From assembly GCA_017450705.1 (NCBI GenBank), contig JAFSTC010000112.1:1-64000 (forward strand): 64,000 nt of DNA, read 5' to 3'. Of the stretch, positions 16,509 to 27,030 are shown in pieces. The notes under the pieces were generated by a model. That model saw only the letters and a list, made by a program, of their open reading frames with translations. It was not told the DNA's origin and ran no database searches. The translations under genes were made by a program, and so were the position numbers. The stretch's first letter is position 1; each line of letters opens with the position of its first letter. This stretch comes from Lentisphaeria bacterium (lineage in GTDB: Bacteria; Verrucomicrobiota; Lentisphaeria; Victivallales; Victivallaceae).

Positions 16509-19352
16509 ATGTTAGAAAATATCGTCATCAGGGGCGCGTCCCAGCACAATCTCAAAAATCTGGATGTGACGATCCCGCGCAACAAGCTTGTCGTCATCAC
16601 GGGGCTTTCCGGTTCCGGCAAGAGCTCACTGGCCTTCGATACGCTTTATGCCGAGGGGCAGCGGCGTTACGTGGAGAGTCTGTCCTCCTACGCCCGTCAG
16701 TTTCTCGACCGGCTCCAGAAACCCCGGGTCGAGCACATAGAGGGCCTTTCGCCCGCCATCGCCATCGAACAGCGCAGTGCGGGGGGAACGCCCCGATCGA
16801 CGGTCGCCACAGTGACGGAGATCTATGATTATCTGCGGCTTCTTTACGCCCATGTCGGACTGCCCCACTGTCCGCACTGCGGCAAGACGCTGGTATCCCA
16901 GTCGGCTGAGTCCGTCGTCCATCGTCTGGAGGCCTTGCCGGCGGGGCGGAAACTGACGATCCTCGCGCCTGTCGTTTCCGGCCGCAAGGGCGAGCACCGG
17001 GAGATTTTCGAGGACTTGAAAAACGACGGTTTCATCCGGGTCAGGATCGACGGCAAGATCGTCATGCTGGAGGACGATTTCCCTCTGCCTGACAAGAAGC
17101 TGCGGCACACCATCGAAGCGGTCATAGACCGTCTTGTCACAGGAAAGACCGATCGGACGCGGCTGACCGACTCCGTGGAGACGGCTTTGCGCAAAGGCGA
17201 CGGTGTCCTGACCGCGCTCATCGAGTCGGACGGCGAAGTGCGGGAAGAGAAGTTCTGCGAGCATCTGGCCTGTCTGGACTGCGGCGTGTCGTTCGGCAAA
17301 CTCCAGCCGCGGAATTTTTCGTTCAACTCCCCCTACGGGGCCTGTCCTGTCTGCAACGGACTGGGGATCCAGCAGTACATGGATCCCGACAAAGTCGTCC
17401 CCGACCGGTCCAAATCCATCCGGAACGGGGCGATCCCGAACTGGCGCCGGGGGCCCCGGCACCTCATCATCTACTACAATCTGCTTCTGCGGAAACTCGC
17501 GGAGCATCTGAAAGAGCCGGACATGCTCACGACGCCTTTCGGAAAGCTCTCCGCCGAAACGCAGAGGATCATCCTTGAAGGGACCGGAGACGAACCCGTG
17601 GAGTTCGATTACTACATGCACGGGCGCAAATACCATTGGTGCAAACCCTTCGAGGGCGTTCTGGAGAATCTGCGCCGCCGGGTCGCCGAAACGGAATCCG
17701 ATTCGGTCCGGGAGCGGCTGAGCAGTTGTCTGAGCCCCCGGGAGTGTCCCGCCTGTCACGGTGCGCGGCTCAATCCCGTGAGTCTTGCCGTGACCGTCGG
17801 CGGACTGGGGATCGCTCAGTTCAACGAACTCTCTGTGGAGAAGGCGCTTGAGTTCATCTCGCAGGTCGAGCTCGACGATGAACAGCGGGCCATCGCCTCG
17901 GAGATCGTGAAGGAGGTCTCCAACCGGCTGCGCTTTCTGTGCGACGTGGGACTGCATTATCTGACCTTGAACCGTGTCAGCTCGACGCTCTCCGGCGGCG
18001 AGGCGCAGCGCATCCGGCTGGCCACGCAGCTGGGCTGCGGTCTCGTGGGTGTGCTTTACATCCTCGACGAACCCTCCATCGGACTTCATCAGCGGGACAA
18101 CGACAAACTTCTGGATGCGTTGGAAAAGCTCCGGGACGTTGGCAATACCGTGCTGGTGGTCGAACACGATCTGGATACGATCCGCCGGGCGGATCACGTG
18201 CTGGATATAGGTCCTCTTGCCGGCCGGCACGGCGGAGAACTGGTGGCCGCCGGCCGCCCGGAGGAGCTGCCCTCCTTCCCCCGTTCGCTCACCGGCGATT
18301 TTCTGGCCGGCCGCCGCAAAATCGAATTGCCCGCAAAGCGCTTTCCCGGCAATGGCAAATTCATCCGCATCCGGGGCGCCCGGCTCAACAATCTCAAAAA
18401 ACTCACCGTGGATATCCCTCTGGGGACCTTCTGCTGCGTCACCGGCGTCTCCGGCTCCGGGAAAAGCTCCCTCATCAACGGCACGCTGGTCCGGGCGCTC
18501 AACCGGGAGTGCAACAAGATCGACGACCTGCCGCCCGGCCCCTGCGACGGGATCGACGGCCTGGAATATGTGGACAAGGCCATCGTCATCGACCAGAGTC
18601 CCATCGGACGGACTCCCCGGTCGAATCCCGCCACCTACACGGAGGCTTTCGGCGCCGTGCGCAAACTTTTTTCCGAACTGCCGGAGTCCAAAGTGCGCGG
18701 TTACGGTCCGGGGCGGTTCAGCTTCAACGTCAAGGGCGGGCGCTGCGAGGAATGCAAAGGCGACGGCATCAAGAAGATCGAGATGCAGTTCCTCTCCGAC
18801 GTCTACGTCGTCTGCTCCGCCTGCGGAGGAAAGCGGTTCAACTCCGAGACGCTGACGGTCCGCTACAAGAAACACAGCATCTCCGATGTGCTGGATATGA
18901 CCGTGGATCAGGCGGTGGAGCTTTTTTCCCCCATGACCGGACTGGCCCGTAAATTCCGCACGCTTCAGGAGGTGGGACTGGGATACATCACGCTGGGCCA
19001 GCCGGCCACGACGCTCTCCGGCGGCGAGGCGCAGCGGGTGAAACTGGCCGCGGAACTGGCCCGCGTGCCCCGGGGCCACACCGTGTACATCCTCGACGAA
19101 CCCACAACGGGACTGCATCTTGCCGATATCGAGCAGCTCCTCAAAGTGCTCTTCAAACTGCGCGACATGGGCAACACCGTCATCGTCATCGAACACAATC
19201 TGGACGTGATCAAGATGGCCGACCACGTCATCGACCTCGGTCCTGACGGCGGTGACGGCGGCGGGAAACTGATCGCCGCCGGGACGCCGGAAGAGATCTG
19301 CCGCGTCAGGAGATCCGTGACGGGAAAATATCTCAAACCCTATCTGCAATGA
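16509..19352 (+). CDS. uvrA: Excinuclease ABC subunit A
   Basis: 947-aa ABC-type ATPase that scans DNA for damage and loads UvrB in nucleotide excision repair. The Walker A motif [12 protein letters not shown] is at residues 32-43 and the second in [30 protein letters not shown] and [15 protein letters not shown] are the two ABC signatures. Zinc-binding Cys pairs are in [28 protein letters not shown] and [16 protein letters not shown]. Length is normal. The stop overlaps the priA start by ATGA. I see no clear promoter in the short gap after the upstream terminator. Confidence 0.97.
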   Translation: MLENIVIRGASQHNLKNLDVTIPRNKLVVITGLSGSGKSSLAFDTLYAEGQRRYVESLSSYARQFLDRLQKPRVEHIEGLSPAIAIEQRSAGGTPRSTVATVTEIYDYLRLLYAHVGLPHCPHCGKTLVSQSAESVVHRLEALPAGRKLTILAPVVSGRKGEHREIFEDLKNDGFIRVRIDGKIVMLEDDFPLPDKKLRHTIEAVIDRLVTGKTDRTRLTDSVETALRKGDGVLTALIESDGEVREEKFCEHLACLDCGVSFGKLQPRNFSFNSPYGACPVCNGLGIQQYMDPDKVVPDRSKSIRNGAIPNWRRGPRHLIIYYNLLLRKLAEHLKEPDMLTTPFGKLSAETQRIILEGTGDEPVEFDYYMHGRKYHWCKPFEGVLENLRRRVAETESDSVRERLSSCLSPRECPACHGARLNPVSLAVTVGGLGIAQFNELSVEKALEFISQVELDDEQRAIASEIVKEVSNRLRFLCDVGLHYLTLNRVSSTLSGGEAQRIRLATQLGCGLVGVLYILDEPSIGLHQRDNDKLLDALEKLRDVGNTVLVVEHDLDTIRRADHVLDIGPLAGRHGGELVAAGRPEELPSFPRSLTGDFLAGRRKIELPAKRFPGNGKFIRIRGARLNNLKKLTVDIPLGTFCCVTGVSGSGKSSLINGTLVRALNRECNKIDDLPPGPCDGIDGLEYVDKAIVIDQSPIGRTPRSNPATYTEAFGAVRKLFSELPESKVRGYGPGRFSFNVKGGRCEECKGDGIKKIEMQFLSDVYVVCSACGGKRFNSETLTVRYKKHSISDVLDMTVDQAVELFSPMTGLARKFRTLQEVGLGYITLGQPATTLSGGEAQRVKLAAELARVPRGHTVYILDEPTTGLHLADIEQLLKVLFKLRDMGNTVIVIEHNLDVIKMADHVIDLGPDGGDGGGKLIAAGTPEEICRVRRSVTGKYLKPYLQ

Positions 19353-21586
19353 TCGCCAAGGTCGTCACAGACGTCTCCCTCGACCGGGAGTTCGATTACC
19401 TGGTCCCTGCCGAACTCGAGTCGGCGGTGCGGGTCGGCATGTCCGTGGATCTTCGCTTCGGCCGGTCGAAACGCACGGGGTATGTTCTCGCCCTTGCCGA
19501 GCAAAGCTCCTATCCCGCCGAAAAGCTCAGACCTCTGGACGGCATCTCGACCGAAAGGGCCCACATCCCCGAGAACCTGATTTCCCTCGGCCGCTGGATG
19601 GCCGAGTACTACTGCTGCAGTCAGGAACAGGCCATCCGGACGCTGCTTCCCTCAGCGGTGCGCAGCGGGAAGGTCCGGGCCAAAAGCCGCCGGATCTATT
19701 ACATCTGCGACAGGGAGGGGGCGGAGAAGTTTCTCGCGGAAAATGCCGATGCCGCGTCCGCCGCGCAGCGCTGTGCCGTCCTGCGGGCTCTGCTGCCGGG
19801 CGGACTGGCTCTCGAGCAATTGCGGCTCGTTCCCGATTTCAGCCGTTCCAGTCTTTCGACCCTGATGAACAAAGCTCTCGTCGCCGTCAAGGAGGAACTG
19901 GTGCGCCGCGAACCCTGGAGCGAGGGCGAGGTTTTGCCGGATGCCCCTTTGGAGCTCAATGAAGATCAGAAAAAAGCGCTGGCCCGTGTGGATGAGATCA
20001 TCCGTCCTGACGCGGAAAAACGCGTGATCCTGCTTCACGGCGTCACCAACAGCGGCAAGACGGAGGTCTATCTGCAGGCCATCGCCAAGGTGATCGGACA
20101 GGGCCGGACGGCCATCGTGCTCGTGCCCGAGATCTCGCTGACGCCTCAGACGGTGCGGCGTTTCCGCGCGCGTTTCGGCGACCGGCTCAGTGTTCTGCAC
20201 AGCCGTCTTTCCGACGGCGAGCGGTTCGACGAGTGGAACCGGATCAATGCGGGAGAGGTCAGGATCGTCGTGGGCGCCCGTTCCGCGCTGTTTGCCCCCG
20301 TGAAGAACCTCGGGCTGGTCATCGTCGACGAGGAACATGAATCGACCTACAAACAGAGCGAAGCGCCCCGTTACATGGCCCGCGACGTGGCCGTCATGCG
20401 GGGGCAGATGGAGAAGGCGGGGGTCATCCTCGGCAGCGCCACGCCCTCGGCGGAATCCATGTACAATGCCGCCTGCGGCAAATTCATCCTCTGCCGCATG
20501 CCACGGCAGGTGGCCGGACGTCCCGCGCCGCTGATGCACGTCGTGGATATGCGCCTGCAGCCGGCTCCAGAACCGGGGAAGAGCGCCGTATTTTCCGCCG
20601 AGCTTCTGGACGCCGTGCGTCAGCGGGTGGAGCAAGGGGAACAGTGCATCCTTTTTCTCAACCGCCGCGGTTACGCCCGGGTCATGCACTGCGAGCAGTG
20701 CGGTTTCGACGCCTGCTGTCCGGAGTGTTCCCGGTCCAACCACCCCGTGAACTACGTCTACAGCCGAAGCCGCGCCACGCTCAGCTGTCATCTCTGCGGT
20801 TCGGTCGTGAGCGCCTATGAAAAGTGCCCCGAATGCGGTTCGCCGGATATCCGCTATTCGGGGACGGGGACGGAAAAGCTCGAAGCCATGGCCCGGGGCG
20901 CCTTCTCCTTCGCCCGCATCGCCCGGATGGATTCCGACGCCATGAAATCCAACGAGGACTATGAAGAGGTGCTGGAGCGCTTCCGGCGCGGCGATGTGGA
21001 TATCCTCATCGGGACCCAGATGATCGCCAAGGGACTGCATTTTCCCAACGTGACCCTCGTCGGGATCATCAACGCCGATCAGGGTCTTTCCATGCCCGAC
21101 TTCCGCGCGCCGGAACGGACTTTCCAGCTGATAACCCAGGTCGCCGGACGCGCCGGTCGGGGAAACTCCCCCGGCGAAGTCATCGTGCAGACCCGCCAGC
21201 CGGACAACGACGCCATCGCCTGTGCCGTCAACTTCGATTTCGACGGTTTCAGCGAGTACGACCTCGAGTTCCGCAAAATGCTGGATTTCCCTCCGTTCAC
21301 CCGCCTGATCGCGGTCCATTTCCGCGGCGAAGACGAGGAGGCGGTAAGGTCCTACGGTGAAGAGATCGTGAAAGCTCTTTCACCCTACGTCCTCGAAGGG
21401 ACTTCCATCTCGGCACCGCTCCCGGCGCCGATCGAGCGCATCAAGGGAAAGTTCCGCTACGTCGTCACCATCAAGGGGCGGAAGCTCAAGGTCCTGCGTC
21501 AGGCGCTGCGCATCCTCGCCCTGCACCGTGTGCCTCCCAAAGGGGTCGAGATGTACGTGGACGTGGACGCCCAGAGCATCATGTGA
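19349..21586 (+). CDS. priA: Primosomal replication restart helicase
   Basis: 745-aa 3'-to-5' helicase that reloads the replisome at stalled forks. The Walker A is GVTNSGKTEVYL, the DEAH-type box is VDEEHESTYKQ, and GSATPSAES is helicase motif III. Eight zinc-binding cysteines lie in CEQCGFDACCPEC and CHLCGSVVSAYEKCPECG. GTQMIAKGLHFPNVTLVG and VAGRAGRGNSPG complete the C-terminal lobe. Its ATG overlaps the uvrA stop, so repair and restart functions are coupled. The following gene is convergent. Confidence 0.96.
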   Translation: MIAKVVTDVSLDREFDYLVPAELESAVRVGMSVDLRFGRSKRTGYVLALAEQSSYPAEKLRPLDGISTERAHIPENLISLGRWMAEYYCCSQEQAIRTLLPSAVRSGKVRAKSRRIYYICDREGAEKFLAENADAASAAQRCAVLRALLPGGLALEQLRLVPDFSRSSLSTLMNKALVAVKEELVRREPWSEGEVLPDAPLELNEDQKKALARVDEIIRPDAEKRVILLHGVTNSGKTEVYLQAIAKVIGQGRTAIVLVPEISLTPQTVRRFRARFGDRLSVLHSRLSDGERFDEWNRINAGEVRIVVGARSALFAPVKNLGLVIVDEEHESTYKQSEAPRYMARDVAVMRGQMEKAGVILGSATPSAESMYNAACGKFILCRMPRQVAGRPAPLMHVVDMRLQPAPEPGKSAVFSAELLDAVRQRVEQGEQCILFLNRRGYARVMHCEQCGFDACCPECSRSNHPVNYVYSRSRATLSCHLCGSVVSAYEKCPECGSPDIRYSGTGTEKLEAMARGAFSFARIARMDSDAMKSNEDYEEVLERFRRGDVDILIGTQMIAKGLHFPNVTLVGIINADQGLSMPDFRAPERTFQLITQVAGRAGRGNSPGEVIVQTRQPDNDAIACAVNFDFDGFSEYDLEFRKMLDFPPFTRLIAVHFRGEDEEAVRSYGEEIVKALSPYVLEGTSISAPLPAPIERIKGKFRYVVTIKGRKLKVLRQALRILALHRVPPKGVEMYVDVDAQSIM

Positions 21587-21606
21587 CCGGGGGAGGGGGG
21601 CTCCCG

Positions 21607-22710
21607 TCAGTCGGGCCGGATGTCCGCGACCATGAGCCGGGATGTACCGTGTTTGTAAAACAGGGCCGCGTCGGAGACGACAGCGTGATTGTCCGACACC
21701 TGCGTGACGTGGAAATTCCCGTAGAGGGCTTCTTCGTCTTCGATCTGCTGACGGGGGAAAACGATGATTTCCGTTTCCTTTTTGATGATTCCCTTTTCCG
21801 GATCCGTTTCCGCGGCGAAAAGCGGCGCGCGGAAGCGCATGAGGTGTCCGTTGTCCTCCGCGCGGCGGGTGTAGGCGAGGCAGATCTTTTTCCCGAGTCT
21901 CAGCCAGTGCTGCTGGGTGCTGGACATTTCGGGGCAAGTCCCGTCCTCCCAGTGCCAGGCGACGGGGGCGGACCAGTGGAGCCCGTCCCGGGAGACGGCG
22001 CAGTAGCCGTGACCGTCTTCCGCCCGGAGCGTGAGGTGGAACATGCCGTCGTTCCCAGCGATGACCGAGGGTTCCGCGAAGCCGCGGCCCGCTTCGATCT
22101 CCAGGTCGTTGCCTTTGGCGACGAAGACCAGCTTTTCCCCGTCGAAACGGTATTTCGCCGTAATCACATAGAAGTGCGGCGACACTTCGCCCGCGAACAT
22201 GCACGTGCCTTTGTTCCCGTAGAAGGGAATGATCCATTCATTGTTCCCGCAGGGGCAGATCTGGGTGCAGGCCGTTCTGAGCCAGTCGGTCTCCCCCGCT
22301 ATGTCGAGGACGTACATGGGGCTCCAGACGCCGTTAGGGAACAGGAAGGTGCAGACGGCCTTGCCGGGAGGGCGGACGCCGAGGGGGACCGTCTGACCGT
22401 CCTTCGTCCGCACGCCCGCACAGCCGAAGGCCGCGGCGACACCGTGCCCGAGGTCGAAGATGCGGACGTCGAAGACGCGCCGCAGCAGACCGTCGGGAGT
22501 CTCGCAGACGGCGAAGGAGGGAATGGGCGCGGGAACGGAAAAACGCCCGTCCGTCAAACTGCCCGTTGCGTACAGCGGAGCTCCGTAGAGATCCGACCCG
22601 AGATATCTCTGACCGGCGAAAAGAAGCTCGTTTTTCCCGTGGGGGCAAAACGACGGATGGAACCAGAAATTTTCTCCCGAAAACCGGATCTCCCGCGACG
22701 TGACCTTCAT
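21607..22710 (-). CDS. Sialidase-fold beta-propeller protein, putative glycoside hydrolase
   Basis: 367-aa protein without a signal peptide. AVSRDGLHWSAP is a typical Asp-box-like strand of six-bladed sialidase or GH43/GH33-like propellers, and repeated 'EDG..YCAVS', 'PLFAAETD' and 'FAEPSVIAGNDG' segments fit that fold. I do not see the arginine triad needed to call a true sialidase. Its ATG overlaps the stop of the upstream methyltransferase gene (ATGA), with GGAG 9 bases before. It is the last gene of the rpiB-glyA/serS transcription unit, an odd place for a glycan enzyme. Substrate unknown. Confidence 0.55.
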   Translation of the reverse strand: MKVTSREIRFSGENFWFHPSFCPHGKNELLFAGQRYLGSDLYGAPLYATGSLTDGRFSVPAPIPSFAVCETPDGLLRRVFDVRIFDLGHGVAAAFGCAGVRTKDGQTVPLGVRPPGKAVCTFLFPNGVWSPMYVLDIAGETDWLRTACTQICPCGNNEWIIPFYGNKGTCMFAGEVSPHFYVITAKYRFDGEKLVFVAKGNDLEIEAGRGFAEPSVIAGNDGMFHLTLRAEDGHGYCAVSRDGLHWSAPVAWHWEDGTCPEMSSTQQHWLRLGKKICLAYTRRAEDNGHLMRFRAPLFAAETDPEKGIIKKETEIIVFPRQQIEDEEALYGNFHVTQVSDNHAVVSDAALFYKHGTSRLMVADIRPD

Positions 22711-23921
22711 GTTTCATCTCCTTGTGTGATCTGTTTTTTCCCGATGACGGCAAGAAGCTCCAGGCTCATTGTTCCCGGGAAGAAATCGAAAGGCAGAAGC
22801 TTCTCCACTCTGCAGCCGTTGGCCGTGTAAACGCGCAGCGCCGGGACGATCTCGTCCGCGCCGCAGAACATGTGCAAAATCTTTTTCGGGCGGCGGGAGA
22901 TCAGCGTTTCCGGCACGCCGGGTGCGCATCCCTTGCGGGGCGGGTCCAGCAGAACGATCTCCTTTCGTCCGCCGGCGGGCGGCAGTTTTTCCTTGAGGGC
23001 CTCCGCCGTGATGGAGAGTGCTTCATAGCGGAAGTCCCGGTCCTTGAAATGGAACGCCGCATTGCTCCGCGCCGCTTTGACCGCCTCGGGTGAGAGCTCC
23101 GCGCCCCAGACATGCCCGAGATCGTCCCCCAGGGCCAGGGACCACAGTCCGTAGCCGCAGTAAAGATCCAGCAGGGCGCTCTCCGGCCCCGCGGGGGCAA
23201 GATGCTTTTTCAGCGTTTCCAGAAAGACGGGCAGAATGGATTCGTTGCTCTGGGAAAAGACCGTGGCCGGGTAGAGCAGTTTTCTTCCGGGCAGCCGCAT
23301 GGCGAGAAACTCGGGACCGAACAGTTTTTTGAACGCCACCTTTCCCCGCTCCGGCCGCTCCGCCTCCAGATAATAGTCGGAACTGCTTTCATCCACGTAA
23401 ATGAAGGCGCTCCTGAGCGCGGGAAGAGCGGCGGCGACCGTTTCCGCCGCGGTCCGGAGACTGCGGACGATCCCGCCGTCCAGACGCCGGACGTTGAAAA
23501 TCAGCGCGTATTCCGCGTAATTTCCCCGCAGGATGCAGTAGTTGAGCGCGGCGGCCGCGGCTCTGTTCCGGGGCAGGGCGAACTGGCGGTGGAGGGCCGC
23601 GTAGATCTCCTGATGTCCGGGGGCTTCGAGGCGCGAGGCCGCGACCGGTTCTTTCCCGTGGGTCCGGCCCATATGGAAAAAGATCTTTCCGCCGGAACAG
23701 GTGACCCGCCGCTTGCCCGTCGTACGGCAGCTGCGGGGTTTCGGCGAGGGGACGACCGGCGCCGGAGCCGCCGCGATGCCGCCGTCGGCGAGCAGACGCC
23801 TCAAAGCCCTGTTCTTGAGCTCAAGCTCGAGGTCATAGGATACGCCGGCCAGGGCTTCGGGCGAGAAGCGGTCGATCTCCGCCCCTCCCGCCGAGGCGGG
23901 AAACAACTCCGCGAAAACCAT
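22707..23921 (-). CDS. TrmA/RlmD-family RNA (uracil-5-)-methyltransferase-like protein
   Basis: 404-aa SAM-dependent methyltransferase. LLDLYCGYGLWSLAL is SAM motif I, WGAELSPEAVKAAR the acidic loop, and LLDPPRKGC the family's catalytic-domain motif. FSQSNESIL matches the QxN segment. The catalytic Cys is in HMFCGADEIVPAL, not the usual SCNPxTxxRD. The C-terminal FFPGTMSLELLAVI keeps the general-base Glu but lacks the usual His. No N-terminal TRAM domain or Fe-S cysteines are obvious. Target (tRNA U54 or 23S rRNA) cannot be decided. It follows serS by 42 bases. Confidence 0.78.
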   Translation of the reverse strand: MVFAELFPASAGGAEIDRFSPEALAGVSYDLELELKNRALRRLLADGGIAAAPAPVVPSPKPRSCRTTGKRRVTCSGGKIFFHMGRTHGKEPVAASRLEAPGHQEIYAALHRQFALPRNRAAAAALNYCILRGNYAEYALIFNVRRLDGGIVRSLRTAAETVAAALPALRSAFIYVDESSSDYYLEAERPERGKVAFKKLFGPEFLAMRLPGRKLLYPATVFSQSNESILPVFLETLKKHLAPAGPESALLDLYCGYGLWSLALGDDLGHVWGAELSPEAVKAARSNAAFHFKDRDFRYEALSITAEALKEKLPPAGGRKEIVLLDPPRKGCAPGVPETLISRRPKKILHMFCGADEIVPALRVYTANGCRVEKLLPFDFFPGTMSLELLAVIGKKQITQGDET

Positions 23922-23963
23922 GACGACCGATCCTTTTCTTTCAAAGAGACGGCGGAGAAACGA

Positions 23964-25211
23964 TCACTTCTTGACGGGAGAAATGATGTCGAAACCGCAC
24001 AGATCGCGCAGCGCTTCGGGGATCACGATGGAGCCGTCGGGCTGCTGATAGTTCTCCATGATGGCGATAAGCAGCCGGTCGGTGGCCGCCGTCGCGCTGA
24101 TGGTGTGGACGAACTTGCGCTCGTTGCCGTCCTTGAAGCGGATGTTGAGCCTGCGGGACTGGAACTCCGTCAGGTTGGTGTTGCTGGTCACTTCGCGGTA
24201 GACGCCGAAAGCCGGGAACCAGGCTTCGATATCGTATTTCTTGTATCCCGGCGCGCCGAGGTCGCCGACGCAGACATTGACCACATGGTAGGGGATGTTG
24301 AGTTTCTGAAGGATCAGTTCCTCGTTTTCCAGACAGAACTCGTGCCATTTGACCGATTCCTCGGGACGGCAGAAGACGATCTGCTCGACCTTGTGGAACT
24401 GGTGGACGCGGAAGATCCCCCGGGAGGCCCGGCCGTAGCTGCCGGCTTCCGTGCGGAAACAGGGGGTGAACGCCGTATATTTGAGCGGCAGTTCATCCGC
24501 TTCGAGGACGTCATCGGCGTGATAACCGACGAGGGTCTGTTCGCTGGTCCCGATGAGGGCGAGATCCTCGCCCGTGATGTTGTAGGTCTGGTCGGCGAAG
24601 AAGGGCAGATATCCCGTTCCGAAAAGGGTCCGTTCCTTGGCCAGACAGGGAGTCATGAACATGGTGAAACCCCGGTCGATCAGCAGACGCTGGACCCAGA
24701 AATACAGCGACTGGGCCAGAATGGCGCCTTTGCCTTTCCAGTAGTAGAACCCGGCTTGGGCGACCTTGGCGCCGCGGGCGATGTCGAGGATGTCCAGTCT
24801 TTCGCCGAGATCCTGATGATCGCGGATGGGGAAGTCGAATTTGCGGATGTTTCCGACTTTGCGGATCTCCAGGTTGGCTGTGTCGTCCAGGCCGTCGGGC
24901 ACGTCCGGCGCCAGCAGATTCGGCAGGCGGATCATGGTTTTGTTGATCTTTTCGGAGAGGGCGTTGAGGGCGTTCTCCTTTTTGCCCAGGTCGACTTTGA
25001 GCACCTTGACCCGCTCTCTGGCAGAGGGATCGGCGGCGCAGAGTTTGCTCAGCCTGTTGCGTTCGGCGCGGAGTTCTTCGATCTCCTGCGTGAGCTGGCG
25101 GGCCTCGGTATCCAGTTTGAGAAGACCTGCGATGTCCACGGGATAGCCCCGGCGGGTGCAGTTTTTCTGAACGAGATCGCTGTGTTCGCGAATAAGTTTG
25201 ATATCGATCAT
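23964..25211 (-). CDS. serS: Seryl-tRNA synthetase
   Basis: 415-aa class II aminoacyl-tRNA synthetase charging tRNA-Ser. An N-terminal helical tRNA-binding arm (residues about 30-100) is followed by the catalytic domain. The TxE motif is TSEQTL; motif 2 is FRTEAGSYGRASRGIFRVHQ. Motif 3, usually NGSGLAVGR, is SATAATDR here, closer to the NATxxATxR of eukaryotic-type enzymes, with the essential Arg kept. AGGAGAAAA precedes the ATG. It begins 18 bases after the rpiB-glyA fusion gene. Confidence 0.95.
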   Translation of the reverse strand: MIDIKLIREHSDLVQKNCTRRGYPVDIAGLLKLDTEARQLTQEIEELRAERNRLSKLCAADPSARERVKVLKVDLGKKENALNALSEKINKTMIRLPNLLAPDVPDGLDDTANLEIRKVGNIRKFDFPIRDHQDLGERLDILDIARGAKVAQAGFYYWKGKGAILAQSLYFWVQRLLIDRGFTMFMTPCLAKERTLFGTGYLPFFADQTYNITGEDLALIGTSEQTLVGYHADDVLEADELPLKYTAFTPCFRTEAGSYGRASRGIFRVHQFHKVEQIVFCRPEESVKWHEFCLENEELILQKLNIPYHVVNVCVGDLGAPGYKKYDIEAWFPAFGVYREVTSNTNLTEFQSRRLNIRFKDGNERKFVHTISATAATDRLLIAIMENYQQPDGSIVIPEALRDLCGFDIISPVKK

Positions 25212-25229
25212 TTTTGCCTTTTCTCCTGC

Positions 25230-26948
25230 TTAGAATTGGGGCATGGGGAAATCCGCCATGAAAGCCGTGACCTCTTCACCCAGAGCCTTGAGGGCGGCCT
25301 CGTCCTCGCGCAGGGCGACGCCGCGTTCGATGAAGTCGGCGATTTTGACCATCTCCGCCTCCTTGAGACCGCGGGTCGTGACCGCGGGGGTCCCGATGCG
25401 GATGCCGCTGGTGACGAAGGGTTTCTCGGGATCGAAGGGGATCATGTTCTTGTTGACAGTGATCCGGGCGACGTCCAGCGCGTTGGCTACGGCTTTACCC
25501 GTGGCCCCCTTGGGACGCAGGTCGATGAGCATCAAGTGGTTGTCCGTTCCGCCGGAAACGATGCGGAATCCGCGGGCGGCCAGTTCGGAGGCCAGCTTCG
25601 CCGCGTTGAGACGCACCTGATGCTGATAGGCTTTGAATTCATCCGAGAGCGCTTCCTTGAAGCAGACGGCCTTGGCGGCGATGACGTGTTCCAGCGGTCC
25701 GCCCTGAAGTCCGGGGAAGACGGCGGAGTTGATCGCCTTGATGTACTCTTCGCGGCAGAGGATCAGACCGCCCCGGGGGCCGCGCAGGGTTTTGTGGGTG
25801 GTCGTGGTGACCACGTCGCAGTAGGGTACGGGATTGGGATGTTCACCCGCCGCCACGAGACCCGCGATGTGCGCCATGTCGACGAAAAGTTTCGCTCCCA
25901 CCTTGTCGGCGATCTCGCGGAGCCGGGGGAAGTCGATGATGCGCGGATAGGCGCTGGCTCCGGCGAGGATCATCTGCGGTTTGTGCTCGACGGCCAGTTT
26001 TTCGATCTCGTCGTAGTCGATGCGCTCGGTCTCGCGGCTGACGCCGTAGGGGATCATGTTGTAGAGTTTGCCGGAGAAGTTCAGCGGATGACCGTGGGTC
26101 AGGTGACCGCCGTGGTCGAGACTCATGGCAAGGACCGTGTCTCCCGGCTTGCAGAGAGCCGTGTAGACGGCCTGATTCGCGCCGCTGCCGGAGTGCGGCT
26201 GCACGTTGGCGGCTTCCGCGCCGAAGAGCTTCTTTACCCGCTCGATGGCGATGGACTCCACCTCGTCGATGTGGGCGCAGCCGTTGTAGTAACGTTTGCC
26301 GGGATAGCCCTCGGCGTATTTGTTGGTCAGCACAGAGCCTTGGGCCGCGCGTACGGCGCAGCTGGCGAAGTTCTCGCTGGCGATGAGTTCGATGCCCTCG
26401 TTCTGGCGTTTCGCTTCGCGGTCGATGCATCCGGCGATCTCGGGATCGGCGGCGCGCAGCGCGGCGATGTCGTCATAGGTCAGCGTCTCCACCTTTTTGA
26501 GGCGGCGGATGTGGCGTTCGGCCTTGGAGAAGGGGATCCCGAGCCAGATATCCAGCAGGGAGATTACCTGCTCGTAGGTGAGCAGATTCCCGGGGAAGAT
26601 CAGCATGTTGGAAGCATTGTGCTCGCGGCTGGAGCGAACGCGCACTTCCACATCGGCCATGACGGCGCGGACGCCGTGGAAACGGTTGGCGACGATCCCC
26701 ATGCCCACGCCGGAGGTGCAGATGACGATGCCGATATCGGCTTCACCCGTGCTGACCATTCTGGCCGCCGCGGCGCCGAAATCGGGATAGTCGTCTTCGG
26801 GATCGGGGGTGTGCGCTCCGCAGTCCGCGACCTTGAGTCCCTTGGCGGCCAAATAGGCGGCCACTTTGTTTTTCAGCTCGAAACCGCCATGGTCCGTGGC
26901 GATCGAGACAGTGAGCGGTTTGCCGTAAAAATCAATGATTTCCTGCAT
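25230..26948 (-). CDS. RpiB-GlyA fusion: ribose-5-phosphate isomerase B plus serine hydroxymethyltransferase
   Basis: 572-aa single reading frame with two complete enzymes. Residues 1-150 are Rpi[11 protein letters not shown] (D19, H20), [19 protein letters not shown] with the catalytic Cys77, and [12 protein letters not shown] (H110). Residues about 155-572 are Gly[28 protein letters not shown], and [14 protein letters not shown] with the PLP lysine near residue 386. The join falls at [17 protein letters not shown]. RpiB interconverts ribose-5-P and ribulose-5-P; GlyA makes glycine and methylene-THF from serine. It heads an operon with serS. No internal start with a strong ribosome site is evident at the join. 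Confidence 0.92.
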   Translation of the reverse strand: MQEIIDFYGKPLTVSIATDHGGFELKNKVAAYLAAKGLKVADCGAHTPDPEDDYPDFGAAAARMVSTGEADIGIVICTSGVGMGIVANRFHGVRAVMADVEVRVRSSREHNASNMLIFPGNLLTYEQVISLLDIWLGIPFSKAERHIRRLKKVETLTYDDIAALRAADPEIAGCIDREAKRQNEGIELIASENFASCAVRAAQGSVLTNKYAEGYPGKRYYNGCAHIDEVESIAIERVKKLFGAEAANVQPHSGSGANQAVYTALCKPGDTVLAMSLDHGGHLTHGHPLNFSGKLYNMIPYGVSRETERIDYDEIEKLAVEHKPQMILAGASAYPRIIDFPRLREIADKVGAKLFVDMAHIAGLVAAGEHPNPVPYCDVVTTTTHKTLRGPRGGLILCREEYIKAINSAVFPGLQGGPLEHVIAAKAVCFKEALSDEFKAYQHQVRLNAAKLASELAARGFRIVSGGTDNHLMLIDLRPKGATGKAVANALDVARITVNKNMIPFDPEKPFVTSGIRIGTPAVTTRGLKEAEMVKIADFIERGVALREDEAALKALGEEVTAFMADFPMPQF

Positions 26949-27001
26949 GATGAACCTCTTTTATTCCAAGTGAATCACGACTTGTCTCATTCCTTTTTTG
27001 T

Positions 27002-27030
27002 AATATACACCGGCTTTCCGCTTTTTTAAA
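27002..27030 (-). promoter_or_regulatory. Promoter of the rpiB-glyA/serS operon
   Basis: Minus strand TTTAAA (27030-27025), 17-base spacer, TATATT (27007-27002), about 55 bases before the start codon. Confidence 0.55.

Noticed and set aside
21591-21605. Hairpin GGGAG-GGGGG-CTCCC between priA and the sialidase-like gene
   Set aside because: Only 5 base pairs and no T-run; not enough to call a terminator.
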